A stretch of 64,000 bases of DNA from Elgaria multicarinata webbii (taxonomy: Eukaryota; Chordata; Lepidosauria; Squamata; Anguidae). Below the pieces are notes generated by a model, which worked only from the letters and a program-made list of their open reading frames with translations, did no database searches and was not told the DNA's origin. A program made the translations under genes and the position numbers. The stretch spans positions 94,286,226 through 94,350,225 of the forward strand of contig NC_086178.1 in the NCBI RefSeq assembly GCF_023053635.1. The letters are read 5' to 3'. Below are positions 1 through 13,100 of the stretch, piece by piece; positions within the stretch are counted from its first letter, which is position 1, and each line of letters begins with the position of its first letter.

Positions 1-725
1 TTCTGTGCAGGGATAGGTATTTTTAACATATAGTGCAACTCCACCTCCCTTTCTATTTCTTCTGTTCTTTTTGAACAAGTTATATCCTTCAATTACTATA
101 TTCCAGTCATGGGAGTCATCCCACCAAGTTTCAGTTATACCTAAAGTCGTATTTGCCTTCATGTAATAAGAGTTTAAGTTCATTCTGTTTGTTTCCCATG
201 CTCTGGGCATTAGTATATAGACATCGAAGACCATGTGTTTTATAGTCTGGCTTTGTTCCTACATTGTTGCGGACACTATTTGGGGGCACTGTTGGAGCTG
301 TTCTCTGTACTGTGGTGCATTGGCCTTCATCCATTGTTGCCTCGAAGTTTACGTCTCCCGCCCCCGTAAGATTCAGTTTAAAGCCCTCCTGATCAAGTTC
401 TTCATGCTGTGGTCACACAGATTCTTTCCAGCCCTTGTGAGGTGCAACCCATCCCTTGCCAGCAGTCCATGTTCCAAGTAGCGTAGCCCATGGTCCCAGA
501 ATCCAAAACTCTCACGTCGGCACCACCTTCGTAGCCAGTCGTTCATCCAGAGTATTTTTCTTTCCCTTTCTAATCCTCTTCCAAGAACCGGGAGGATGGA
601 TGAGAAAACTACCTGGGCCCCAAAGTTCTTCAGTTTCCTTCCCAGAGCTTCAAAGTCTGAAATGATTTCTTCATAGTTCTGCTTGGCGACATCATTTGTT
701 CCCACATGGATGAGAAGAAAGGGGT
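1..725 (-). mobile_element. CR1-type LINE fragment: end of ORF1 (esterase) and start of ORF2 (endonuclease)
   Basis: Read on the minus strand, 373-705 encodes the C-terminal part of an SGNH-type esterase domain of the kind known in CR1 ORF1; visible residues include VGTND-like MGTNDVAK near the start and DGLHLTRAGK near the end, where the DxxH (DGLH) pair is the usual catalytic Asp/His. Further downstream, about 1-240, another frame encodes the beginning of the ORF2 AP-endonuclease, with LRCLYTNAQSMGNKQ and then ITETWWDDSHDW. The element runs off the left edge, so its 3' part is outside the window. ORF1 ends in a stop between the two parts, as expected for separate ORFs. The copy looks defective (shifted frames) but young enough to read easily. 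Confidence 0.85.
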
Positions 726-2649
726 ATCACATTTGAAACTAGCATTCTGGGGAGCAAACTAGGCCAGAACCTTTCCCCCTAACATATAAGGAGATTCTTT
801 TTGGAATGTTGAGGGATCATTAAAAGGTATAAATCTCCCTCATGTAACCATTTTGTCCACATCTGTCAGAACTGCAAATATTAGATTTCATCATCGTCCA
901 CGTCACGTTTGTTCACTAACTTGTAAAAAACCCTGGGCAAACAGTATTGTAGGCAGTGTTTTGTAACTATGTAGACATGCTAACGGCAAAAATTAATTGA
1001 CAGTTTGGCAATTCTTCCCCTGCGTTCTTTGTTACATTAACTTTCATATTGTATTAGATATCCGCTAAGAGTATTTCTTTCACATACTGTACTAAAATCT
1101 CTGAATTCTATTCCTCCCCGACCTTTCTTTTTGTAGGTAACAGGAACGTTATATACATATAGGTCTGCTAAAATTTGAGGCCACAGGTAGAATTTTTCAG
1201 TTCAGGTCACTGGAAATATTAAGGTTCAATAGCAAGAATGGGGAACCTTTTTTCTGTTGAGGGCCATTGGGGGTGGGTGGGTTAATATGTCAGGGACAAC
1301 ATGTTGGCAGTGGGTGACACCAGAGGCACCCCATTTTCTCTCACACACTCTTCCTCCTTGCCAGCAGGCTGCTGGAGAAGGATAGTTCTTGCCAGGGGTC
1401 TGAACCAGTCATTTGCAGATGTCTTTTGAAATTAGGCAGAAGTACTAGGCATGGTACCAGGGCTTCAGTGTGTTCCTGGGATGTGAACCTGTGCTTTAGT
1501 GTCTGTCTTTTTAAAGCTAAGCATCTTTGACTCAGATGCTAATATCTATAGCCCACACAGAATATCAGATCCACAAAATAGGAAGCCTTTTGATGAATCA
1601 AGGTTGCCAGAGAAAGCTAAAACCACCTCCTTATTAATGAACACTTCTCAAGTCCATCACCCAGACCCAGAAGGTGGGAGAAGATTCTTCCTGCTTACAT
1701 GCCATTCCTCTGATCAGGGAAAGCTTGGATCATCACACCTCACCCCAGCCAAACATAATAAACATGGAATGTGGTTCTTTATCCCTTTGGCACCCTAGTC
1801 CCTCTGGTCAACCCCTCCTTTGACCACCCAAAGATGCTGTGTGTGTTGCAACTCTCAGGTGACCATTGCATTGTGTATATTTACCTTAAAGAGCTTAGCA
1901 TAGGCTAGCAAGATTTTTACTTTATTTTCAAATACCTATTCTGCTTTCCCTTGTGGTCTCAGCATTCCTTTAATAAACACTATATTTCAATTTGGACTGG
2001 AAGTTTGAATATGAGTTTCTGGTCATTCCAATTAAGGCTTCTCTTCCCACCTGCCTGGCTACAGGCCAATCTACCTTTGTTTACTTACTTGCATTCTATC
2101 GGTACTAAGAGGAAAGCAGGTTATCTGCCTACAGTGATGGAAGGCCTTAGCTGATTTTTACCTCATCCCAGGCGGATAATTAACTAATTGCTATGGAGAA
2201 TCCCTACCCATGGTTAGAGGAAAAAGGGGTTGGTATCTGATACAAATGTGTACAATTAGCTAAGCTCAAAAGGCAGTTGTGGCATGGTGAATCATACCAG
2301 CCCACCCCTGTTCAGTATAACATAAAAGTGGGTATTATTTGACTTCTGACTAAAACCAATAATAAAGGGTATGCCCAAAATGACATTTTGTGTGCGTGAG
2401 TGGCTATACAAAATCACACAAGGATGCATCTACCAGTCCACAGAACAGTTTGCATGCCACCTATTGCTCTGTTCAGGTTTACTCATGTGCATATTTGTGG
2501 TCAAACTTTTCTGTGACAGGTCCTGATGACAGTCTCAGGGCTTCTCCGCACAAGGCTAAAATCCCACACTCTTCCTGGGGCTTCTGCTTCCGGATTCTTC
2601 GCAGGATTAAGATTGTCTGCTTTACTCATAGTTGTTTCTGATGGGGGTG

Positions 2650-2800
2650 GGGTGGAGGTGGTCTTTGGTAATCACGGCTGGGGAAGACAACGGCAAACCA
2701 CCCCACTATAAGGCCTGCCAAGAAAACATCAACGAAAGCTGGCGTCCCTCCAAGAGTCAGTAATGACTCAGTGCTTGCACGAGAGGTTCCTTCTATATGC
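2650..2800 (+). repeat. SINE-like interspersed repeat body
   Basis: The phrases GGGGAAGACAACGGCAAACC and GTCAGTAATGACTCAGTGCT match a body I recognise as a common squamate SINE-type repeat. The tRNA-like head is missing or decayed. Family assignment is by eye only. Confidence 0.5.
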
Positions 2801-3796
2801 TTCATTATACAGCCGCTAGATGGCACTGCGATATAGTGTGATTCTGGAAATCACCAGAAATTTATCTCACTTCAAAGTGCGATGAAATCTTTTACTGTGT
2901 TTGCTTGCTGAGAATAAAGCTGTTCTAATGGCCATAAAGCATGCCCCCCCCTTGAAGGTTGACAACATTGTGCATGACCAATCACAAGTGCACAATAAAA
3001 GCCTTGTCACCTGATTAATTTGATTCAATGCTGATTGTGTCTATTAAGGATATCGCATGTTTGATTATTGTGTTATGTTTGATGTGATTGGATTATATGT
3101 TTTTGCTATAAATGCAAAATTCAATAATTTTTTTTTTTTTTAAAAAAAAATCCCCTCAGACTCTTTCCTCTTTCTGCTCATTGTCCTACACTCTCTTTCA
3201 TGATCGGCATTGTTTGCACTGGTGCATCCATTCAACTGCTAGATAATTTGTTAATTTCACTAGTGAATTTCTGTAGCCCTGGATAAACCATCTTTACATG
3301 CAACAAATTGTGTGTGCATGCACACATGCAAATTAAGTGGTGGTTAGGATCCCCAGAGAAGGAAGTACATGTGTGGATAATGCCCCAAAGGTTAGTGTGG
3401 GACAGGAAGGAACAAAAAGTAAAATGAAATATGGCAAGGTGCTGGTGTGGAAGAGTGAAAATGAACAATAGGTAGATTACAACTGCTAGCTGTAGCCTTG
3501 GGAAAGAACTCTGGTCTCTTAAAATATCTAATGTTGTTATGGGCATATTTTCAGATGGAGTATTTTGATTGTCAGCCATATTGATTCGGTGTGCTTGACA
3601 CCTTGAAACAAAACCATGACTTTGCTGACATCGTGGCTGATCCCCCTCTAGCTGAAACAGGACCAGCATTGTTGCCAAACAACGTTCACAAAAACAACAC
3701 CTTTTGGTAACTTTCCTGCACATACGGTTTAGCAGCGCAGCTCTAAACCAGTCACAGTGGGAAGCTGATGTCTGGACATGATATTAGATTACAGAG

Positions 3797-3916
3797 ACAC
3801 AGGAAGTTGATTTATACACTTAGCTCAGTATTATTTCCTTGCCCTACCTAGAGATTGAACCTGGGACCTTCTGCCTTAAAAAGATGTGCTTTACTACAGA
3901 CCTACAGCCCCTCCTC
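3797..3916 (-). repeat. tRNA-derived SINE remnant
   Basis: The reverse complement shows a tRNA-like head ending in a B-box-like GGTTCAATC, next to AGAAGGTCCCA. The other end keeps the phrase TTAGCTCAGTATT of the SINE body. It is shortened internally compared with the copies at 21094 and 29796. Confidence 0.65.
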
Positions 3917-4271
3917 CATTTCATGAAGACGTGCGAAACCAGCATTAGCTATCAAAACAAAGCCCCCCCCCTTTTCAAATTCTAACTTTCCCATCAATGA
4001 GTAAAGTGCCACATGTGTTGATATTTTATTAGCAGTACTGATTAGGGCATGAGAGTAGAAATTCTAGGTGGTTTTGATTTCAAGAAAAATACTTTAAAAA
4101 CACACATATATAAACTTAATCCACATGGAGCCAGTTAAATTTCAATTTCAGTTAAAACACTTAATTTGCAATAGTAATACTATGGGGGAAAAGATTTTTG
4201 TAATATCCTGAAAGCTCTTTACAGCTAGAAACATGAATCACATAGATCTTTTTTTTTAAATTACCTTGGAA

Positions 4272-4392
4272 ACTACAATTCCCATGGAGCATTGCAACTG
4301 TACGTTGTGTTCATCGTTTGTTTCTACCAATAAAAGCAGGCTAATTCGAGGGTGTAACTTTGGAGTCTCCGGTGACATCTCAGTTTATAAAG
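4272..4392 (+). promoter_or_regulatory. Candidate DNAJC12 core promoter
   Basis: A match to the ZNF143/THAP11 (SBS) motif, ACTACAATTCCCA, begins at 4272. An inverted or direct CCAAT-like element (ACCAATAAAA) lies near 4326, and a TATA-like TTTATAAAG at 4384-4392. The coding start is about 140 bases downstream, which allows a short 5' UTR starting near 4415. Position and motifs are seen; promoter activity is inferred. The SBS-like motif also resembles the 'actacaactccca' interspersed repeat, so it could be a repeat remnant. Confidence 0.5.
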
Positions 4393-4530
4393 CCGACTGT
4401 AGAAAAGCTTCAGCATCTATCGGTTCTGCGCTGTTGCTTCTATTAGCCCGTGGCTTTTAAAAAGACGTTTTTAGTCTTTCTGTATCCTGGTTTTGAGAAA
4501 AGCAGAAAAGTGCGTGCCAGATTGAAGCAA

Positions 4531-4608
4531 ATGGATGCAATTTTGAACTGCAGACTGGAGGACATGGAAGATTATTACAGTTTGCTAGGATGTGATGAAT
4601 TGTCTACT
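4531..4608 (+). CDS. DNAJC12: DNAJC12 coding exon 1
   Basis: 26 codons, from MDAILNCRLEDMEDYY to DELST. The donor is GTAAGAA at 4609. Phase 0. Matches the first human coding exon closely. Confidence 0.95.
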
Positions 4609-7052
4609 GTAAGAATAGTTCTTGATATATTCTTTTGTTCCCCTTTGCGATTTAATTTGGTTCGTGCGTGTCTGTGTGGGCATGTAACTGTATACTTTGT
4701 ACTTTCCTTTCCCCCCATAATTTCTTCTGCATTTCTTCTAGTAGTTCAGCTTTTATAATAGCTGCTGAAAATAATCCATTTACACACGGCTTTGTTTTGA
4801 TAGTATGTTTATTGGGTTATGCAAATATGAAGCAGTTCTGAAAGTAAAATTTCGTGGCTGCAAGAAGGCAATTCTTACAGCAATCTAAGGCATGTTTATT
4901 TGGGCGTAATTCTACTGCATTCAGTGGGAAATACTCCCAGGTAAGGTGCATAGAATTGCATCTGGAGTGTATATGTTCTAATGGTTATTTCAAATTTGAT
5001 AATTGTTGACTGTCTTATGTGAATATTGAAGACCCCAGGTGAATTTTGTGAATGTCCCAAACCTCAAGAGATACAATGACTAGATAACATTGATGGCTAC
5101 TTATATGTGATCATCAGGATTTACTTTTATATGTTCAACAGGTAGGTTCATATTCAAGTGACTATTCAGTTTTTTCCTGTGATTTTCAACAGTCTTAGGT
5201 CATTATCATGTTTCACTGAATTTCAACCTCATTTTTTTTAAAATGATAGTTTGTTATAGTACATAGTATTTTAAATGTTTTTCAATAATTGATAATTGTA
5301 TAAAGGATTTTTCTTCCTTTTTTGAAATATTACGTCAGCTTTTAAATGTAGCAAAATCTAAAGTGCCATTGATTGCCTCTTGCTGGTGACCAAAATACTG
5401 GTTTACCTGACTCATCACCATCATTTTGTAAGGAAAGTATACTATTGTCTGAGTAGCACTTGTATGACAAAGGAATCCTTTGCTTTGTGGAGCTGTCCTA
5501 TATTAACTCAATGTTCTGTTAAAATCTGAATCTTGGATTAATTGTGTTGATCGAGGTTGTAGTGGGGAGTAATGTAGCTACAGTTGCTCTGTTTAAGACC
5601 ATTGACGTAGTAAACAGCAATCTAGTGCTCAGTGGAAATCCTTGATGACCATGAAAAATGTACAGCCTAGTGGATTTTAGTTGTAATTTAACTAGGATTT
5701 TTAACTTTCCTGTCATAAGCTAAAGAGTTGTGTTGTCTTAGGTGTGGCTAAAATGTACTAGTATTGTTTATCAGAACTGTTCCAGCTTAATATCTTAATT
5801 TTTAATAAAAAGCTATCCAATATTGTAATTGGAGAAGATATTTATAATTCCTTGCAGTATAGAAAAATACTTCAAATGTTTGCTAAAGGAAAGATCCACT
5901 TAATTTTTATTTTGGAGTAATGAGATGTTGGATATGATTCATTGTAACAGTTTTCAACAAAACAACTCGATAGCATAGCATCCTATTTATTTATTTATTT
6001 ATTGCCTTTCTATACCACCCAACAGCTAAAGCTTTCTGTGTGATTCAAAACAATTTAAACCATAAAAATATAACATCATAAAATTCATTTTTTTAAAAAA
6101 AATTAAAACTACAGAATAAAATAAAATAATAAAAAAAATAAAAAAGACCTAGCAGCAGTGCAAAGATTTAAAATATAGTAGCAGATTTAAAACAACAGCA
6201 ACTGGAAGACTAAAATGCTAGGGGAAATAAGATCTTCATGAGGCATTAAAAAGAGCACAAGGTATGAACCAGGCAAGCCGCTCTGGGAAGCCTATTTTAC
6301 AACCAGGTTGCCAGAAGAGAAAAGGTCCTCTTGACAAGTAGCCATCCATCTCGCTTCCTTTGGTAGGGGCTCATGGAAAAGGACTGTTGAAGGTGATCTT
6401 AGGGTCTGGGCAGGTATTTATTGGAGGAGATGAACCTTAAGGTAACCTGCCCCCAAGCTGTTTGAGATTGTTGAAGTCACCTGAAAGACAATTTTATGCA
6501 ATAACTTTTTACTGGTTTTGAAAACTGAACCACTGTGCAGGAATGATGTAAATAGAAACAGTTGTTGCACACTGCAGGCATGAGTAGTAAGCATGAGAGA
6601 CTGCTGAGAACCATAATACATTGTGAGCCTGCTATTTTCAGCATAACAATTTCATTTTCAGAATTAAGTCTAGATATATTGGAAGATGTGTGGTATAGTC
6701 ATTCTTAGAATAGACCCATTGAAATCCATGGTATTTAATTTAGTCATGACTAATTCAAGTCCCATTGTTTTCAATAGGTCTGCTCTATGTAGAACTAACT
6801 CTGGATCCAATCAATAGTGTTGTGAGCATGCACAATTTAGAATCCATGTTCTTTTTACTATGATTGTTCATGATTTGCCCATGTATATCCCATTTTGGGC
6901 TGCAAACAACTTACTGTGAAGCTTGATGTTGACTTCCATGGGTTTGCTCTGGAATAAATGGTATGTGGATTGCAAAGATGGTACAAGTGGTGCTTTTGCT
7001 GTGAGTATTCATGTTGGGAAGTAGAACCTAGTGCCAACTGCAGTTTTCCAAC

Positions 7053-7107
<55 letters not shown>

Positions 7108-10100
7108 CATGGTAAAATCAATTGATCAAATGGACATCACCACCATCACTTTTGATTTATACGCTGCTTTCCCACACAATATGCCCAAAGCGGCTCACAG
7201 TGCAAGAAGAGCAATAAAAACAAGAACACAAATCAATACATCAATTGCAGTAATACATTATTCCTATGACAACCGAAGCAAGACATTTCACTCATATTAA
7301 AATAAAAATTTAATGACAAAAATAGGCAGTATCAATCATTAAGACAAAATATCGATTTATATATTATTCAGTAATGCCAAAGCCAAATGCGCCAGGCCTT
7401 TCTAATGCATTGAGGTATGAACAAAGACACATCCCATAACCACCTCTCTAGCATTGTCAAATGCAAGAAACAGATACCCCGTTTCTTACAACCTGTAGCC
7501 ACTGATCTCCCCCATTCTGGTGCAGTTCTTAAGAGCTCCGACAGAGACAAGGGTGTGTGATGATGAGTCTCTTCCCCTGTGCTCTGGATGTTCCTGCTCC
7601 ACACACCAGGATGACACGTGCATATTACTCCCTTACACCTTGTCTAAGTAACAGGTTGCATGAGAAGTAGCCCTTTAAAGGCCATGGGTGTTTCCCTAAA
7701 GGAGGAAAGCTGCACGCAGCTGAACTTTAGTTCATTGTCAATAACGATGGGTGTTCTGTTTGTCTGTCTAGGTTGAACAAATTGTTTCCGAATTTAAGAT
7801 CAAAGCACTTGAGTGTCATCCTGACAAGCATCCTGGGAATCCGCAAGCTGGTATGTGGTTCACCCTCCCCCATTTTTCTCTCCTAAAAACTAAACACATG
7901 GTATTACATGGCGCAGAAAAGCCAGTTCCAGCTTCAGGGCTTTGGGGAGCCTTGGGCACCCTCCCTTAACCTGGAACAACATGCTGCTTTTTCAGGTGGC
8001 CTGTGCAAACTGAGACTAGTCACCCTGCTGGGGCAGTTGGCCCTTGGCTAGTTGTCAGGACCAAGCAAATGCTCAGCCTTACCCCCTGGTGGAGCTGGCT
8101 TGCTTCCTAATACTTCAGTTTATTCATATTTATGTGACACACTTCCTTTTCAGCAGCAAGTTGTAATATACAGTGCTATTACTTATACAAACATTGATTC
8201 TGGAGGGGAATAATAGCTCCTCGATTTCCTAGCATGGTTGGTTGGCAACCTATGTTTAATTGGGTGGCTTACAAACTCAAAAGCATCATTTCCCTTTTAA
8301 AAAATAATCATAATCATGGTGTAGGTGTCTCTTTCCAAACTAACTATAGCTAGGCAACAACTTCGAGGGGGGAAGTTTTGAAGCTGTAACTGTTAAAGTG
8401 TACACTGATTTTCTGGACAAGAAATAACCATCAGGAAATATGGAAACTAGGATTTTGTTTGGTCTAGGTTAAAGATGTTGCCTGTATTCCAAATTGTTAT
8501 TAAATGTTTTGTATTTGTAGTATTTTTACACATTTTGTTTAAGATACATAGATAGATTGTGTGTATGTATGTATATAGGTATGACCAGTGGAAGCTGGTG
8601 ACTCCAATGTCAGTGGGGTGGTGACTCTGCTCCAGGTTTCTTTTAGAACCAGTCAGAACTCTAATGGATAGCCCCTTTAGAGTTCTGAGTGGTTCTGACT
8701 GAAGCCCAGGGTGGATTCACTGCCCCAGTGTCATCAGAGCCACCAACCTCTACTGGTCATGAGGTCATGTCTGTAACCCTGAGCAGATAAATAACAATCC
8801 AATAAGCATGAGGAAATGCTGTCTAATGGACAGAACTTTTGTAAAAGGCAAAATAAAAGGCAAAATAAATGTGTGTGTAAGTTGCCACATGTAAAATCTA
8901 CGCAATGTCAGCTTTAGATAATTTCACATCGGAAGCAAAAAATCAGCAAGGTGTCTCTTTCTCTCTTTAATAACACACCGAAGGGGCCTGAAGGCAGGAA
9001 AATAGTACTCATCTGAGCCCATTGCAACTACTTTCTGTTAGTTCATAAAAAGGCCAAATCCAAGACTGATTTGATTTTGGTTGGACTCTTTAAAAGTACT
9101 GATGCCCTTACGATTGGGGTGTGTGACACATAGGTGGATAGGCAAATTGATAAACAATTCATGGGCTGGTGAGGGAATGGAAGCAGAACCATTCTGGTCT
9201 TCCTTAAGGTTTTAAAGAGTCCAATGATTCAATCCTAGGGATGCTTACCTAGAGGTAAGAGCCATTGAACTCAGTGGGAGCGACTTCCAGATAAGCAGGT
9301 CTAGAATCTGCTTGTCTGTAAGTGGTTGCAAGCTGGTAAGGACCTATTCGTTTCCATGGGCCTACATTAGTGTAAGTTGTTGTCACGCCTAATGGCTAGC
9401 TACAAAAGAGTCACTCTTCCTCGTCTTCCTCTTTTTTTTAAGCTCTGGAAGGGGGCATTTTAAGTGGAGAGAAAGCAGGTAAAAGCTGATTTATCTCCCC
9501 TCTGTGCTTGCTCTTTATCTATTCCAATTTGCCCCCCAAGCGGCTTTTACCTCACATAGGGTTCAGAGTTGGGTAAGCATAGATTTTGAACCTCAGAGAG
9601 GAAAAGCTGTAATGAGGGGCATTTGGAGTGGAGATAGTGGAACACTCACTCTGCCACTTAACCACTCAAAATCCTTGTTCAAAGCTGTTTTTCCTTTTAG
9701 AAAATGGTGCTGAGTCTCTGTTAATACACATTTGCATGTAATGTGTAGTTAAATAACAGGAACATAGAAAGCTGCTTCATATTGAGTTAGACCACTGGTT
9801 CATCAAGCCCAGAATTATTGACATGGGAGCTGTTTGCAGGACACAACAGCCCGCCATGGGTTATTTAAGCCATGGTGAAGCTACATAGCATGTGGGATGT
9901 GTGCGAGGCCAACATTTTAAATATGCAACTCTTACTCGGGGGGGGGGGTTGTCGTGTCATGCGAACCCGGTGAGCATGTGTTATATTTTATTAAAACATT
10001 TGTATCCTGCCCTATATCACAAGAATCTCAGGGCGGCGTACAGGGTTAAACAGCCATGGCTCATCATTTCATGCATACCCAGTGCCTTCTTGGTAGTGGC

Positions 10101-13100
10101 TCTCCAGGGTTTCAGGCAGAATTCTTTTCTTGCCCTACCTGGAGATACCGGGGATTGAACCTAGGACCTTCTGTATGCAAATCAGGTGCTCTACCACTGA
10201 GCTACCGCCCCTCCAGAAGCCACTGATAAAACTGAATATTGTGTAATTAAGACCGTATAGTATGTGTGCGCAACCTACAAAACATCTGTTTTGTGATCGT
10301 GATTCCAACGTGTATATGTCTGTATTTCATATGATTGACGTCATTACTAGATTTAAACTGCACATCCCTTTTATCCAAATTACTTTCTGTACAAGAGTTA
10401 TCAGACAGCCAAAGAGTAGTGGGGAGAAACACAACGGAGATTAATCCCTGTGACGTTTAATTTGTTTTCAATACCTGTTAGCATTTGAATTCAGCACATT
10501 TCAAAAGACATACCTATTTTAGTAAGCTGGCATAAATGAATAATCATTATCGCCATCATGATCATGTAATAGAAAGGTGACTCATAGATAAAACATGACC
10601 TTTATACAGATGGTTACTAAGGATGTGGCCCTGCGTTTCTATTAGTGTAAGGAATGGAAACTGGAAAAAATGAGATCTATGATATGAGCAAGTAAACGTT
10701 TTATTTTAAATATAATATATGCAAATTAAGCACTGAGGAAACTCTTTGAGATGTACGCAATAGCCTGGTTCTCATTTAATGGCAACCTATGTGTTACTTA
10801 ATCCATGGGTTGTCAAGACTGAGTGCAAGTGCTGCTTCCTGCCAGCTTGTCATTTCTACTTTGCATCCACTTTTGAAACAGTCCAGGAATGACCCATTAC
10901 TGGGTATTTTGTTGTGACATCTGAACCCAGCACGTTGGGTTGTTCAGGGTTAAAAAAACCATAGTTTTTTGCTGGGTTCTTTCAAATGCCCTCAACTTTC
11001 CTAAGTAATGTATAGAAGGCAGAATATTTAAATTTTTTTGCTTTGGCCAACACATATATTTGGAGAGCAATCCTGTGGTCCAGAGAGTGTCCCAGGGGCC
11101 CTTGGATTCTTTGGAGTCCTTCCTCTGGGGCTGTAGATGCAACTACAACCTCAGAAAGGGGACTCCGTTATCCAAACCCTCCCCCCTCACAACTGTACTG
11201 GCTACTTCCTGAGGTCACAAAAGAAGCCTTGGAGTGTGTGGGGGGAAGAGGAGAGGAGGGGAGAGGCCAGGGTATGGGGGAAAAAACAAACACGAATGAC
11301 AGAGAGGCAAAAATCACCTCCATCTTCCTCCCATCGCTGTTGGCAGCAGGACATTGGAGTTCAGACACTTCCTTCTCACAAGGTCATAACCCGTAGGATT
11401 GTGCTCTTGGAGCATTTGTGTTTCTGGTTTTTTTTCCCTAAACATGAGGGCATTACAGTTCATTTAGGAGTCAATATTGACTGACTCGTGCAGGCCCCCG
11501 AGACTTCAAAACAGCAAGCCAATCCTAGTCTTGCTGTAATAAAGGCAAAAGCAGGACGTGAAGTTGGCGATTCAAACTCTTTCAAGGAATTAATTAAAAT
11601 TTGAAAAATCTTGGGATATTTTTGATAAAGCTTTCTTCCCTCTCTGGTTTATAGTGGAGACTTTTCAGAAGCTTCAGCAAGCTAAAGAGATTCTTACCGA
11701 CGAAGAAAGCCGAGGTCGTTATGATTACTGGCGGAGAAGCAAAATTACTATCCCGTTCCAACAGTGGGAGGCTCTGAGCAATTCTGTCAAAACGGTTAGT
11801 TTTGGTTTACGCATCGACACCTCTCTAGGAAGCACATTCCACAACCAAGGTGCCACAACAGAAAAGGCCCTCTTAGGAGCACCCACCTCTCTTCCTTTGG
11901 CAGAGAAGCTCCCAGAGAAGGATTGTTGAAGACGATCTTAGGGTCTAGGCAGGTGTATCTGGGAGGAGACAATCCTTCAGGTAATTTTGGGGTTGCAATA
12001 ACAGCTGTTTTCAATTACAACAAAGAAACATCTGAAGCTGCCGTATATCATGTGAGACCATTGGTCCATCTAACTCACTATTATCTATACTAATTAGCAT
12101 TGAGCCTGGGGCCTTTTGCACATAGAGCTCCATCAGACAAGCATTTTATTGCATGCTCGTTACTGGGCACTCACAGATTTTCATGGGTCCCTCTGACTTC
12201 GCCTGCCTCTCGCCCCTTCTAGCCTTCTTTGCATGGCAAAAAAACACCTCAGTAAGTCTGACTTATTTTTAAAGACTGAAATTGCTGCTGTCTCCTGCTG
12301 TGTGCAGGAGAAGCAGCAGGATCAAAACGGCCCAATGAATAGGCCACATGCACATAGTTTACTTCCTCTTTCAAAAGAGGAAGTAGTGAGAGACAAACGT
12401 GCGGGTGGAGAAGAGATGGTAAGCAAACGCGATTTTCCCCCATGTAATGATGCTCATAGTCTAGTACGTGGGGAAGTTTTTAGTGAGAGAAATATATATA
12501 TATATAAAATATGGGGTGGGCAATGTGAGCTTCTCCAGATGTTGTTGGACTGCAACTCCCATTACCCCTCACTATTGGCTATCCTGGCTAGAGCTGATGG
12601 TAGTTGCAGTCCAAAACAGTTGGTGGGCCACACAGTTTCCTCATCCTTGGTGTATATACAAACAAGTTTATTTGGGGGAAAGCAAGGAACAGGGAAAGCA
12701 ACAAATCACATACAGAGATTTTCAAAGAAAAGTGGTAAAGTCAACCTAACTTAAGTAGTTATGTTTTACTTGCTTAAGTAGAGTCTTGGATTGCAGTGCA
12801 TGGGCAGAGTTCTTTGCAGGAAAGTGGTTCTGAATGTGTGTGTGAGATAATTTTTGGATTACTGGTTTGGATGGTTCTACGGAGATAAAGAAACCGAGTA
12901 GACGCGTCACATATTTATGGGAATCTGAGACCAATAAAAGCCACCCTCTTCATAGAGATGGATTGTTTGGATCAATGGTGAGGGAAGCTCTATTTCTTTA
13001 AGTGGTCTAGGCAGCCAATTGAAAATTTCTTTAGAGGCTGCTTCTACCCCAGTAACTGTCCTGTACTTCTTTTACAAAAGAACAGGCCAGTTTGGCCCAG

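Larger units (their letters stand above)
726..4260. other. 5' flank of DNAJC12, no gene recognised
   Basis: AT-rich non-coding sequence. Open frames here (for example a 163-codon minus frame at 3232-3723) show no recognisable domain. It contains two SINE remnants listed separately, a T/A homopolymer junction near 3129-3149 and C runs near 2946 and 3964. No sign of the upstream neighbour expected from human synteny (SIRT1) is visible. Confidence 0.6.
4609..7771. other. DNAJC12 intron 1
   Basis: 3.16 kb. Holds a short 'cagtgggaaatactcccag' repeat near 4895-4960, L2-like LINE 3' sequence (5986-6470), a CA/TA microsatellite (7051-7110) and another short LINE tail (7147-7215). Acceptor is TCTGTCTAG ending at 7771. 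No other gene seen. Confidence 0.8.

Noticed and set aside
3232-3723. 163-codon minus-strand frame
   Set aside because: No recognisable homology, no flanking splice sites or neighbours that support it; taken as chance.
4450-4530. Upstream in-frame extension of DNAJC12 exon 1
   Set aside because: The extension has no ATG (it opens at a GTG) and no similarity to DNAJC12; the MDAIL start matches the human protein.
12233-12754. 173-codon plus-strand frame
   Set aside because: It runs through a MITE, a (TA) stretch and a palindromic repeat; the translation reflects repeat sequence.
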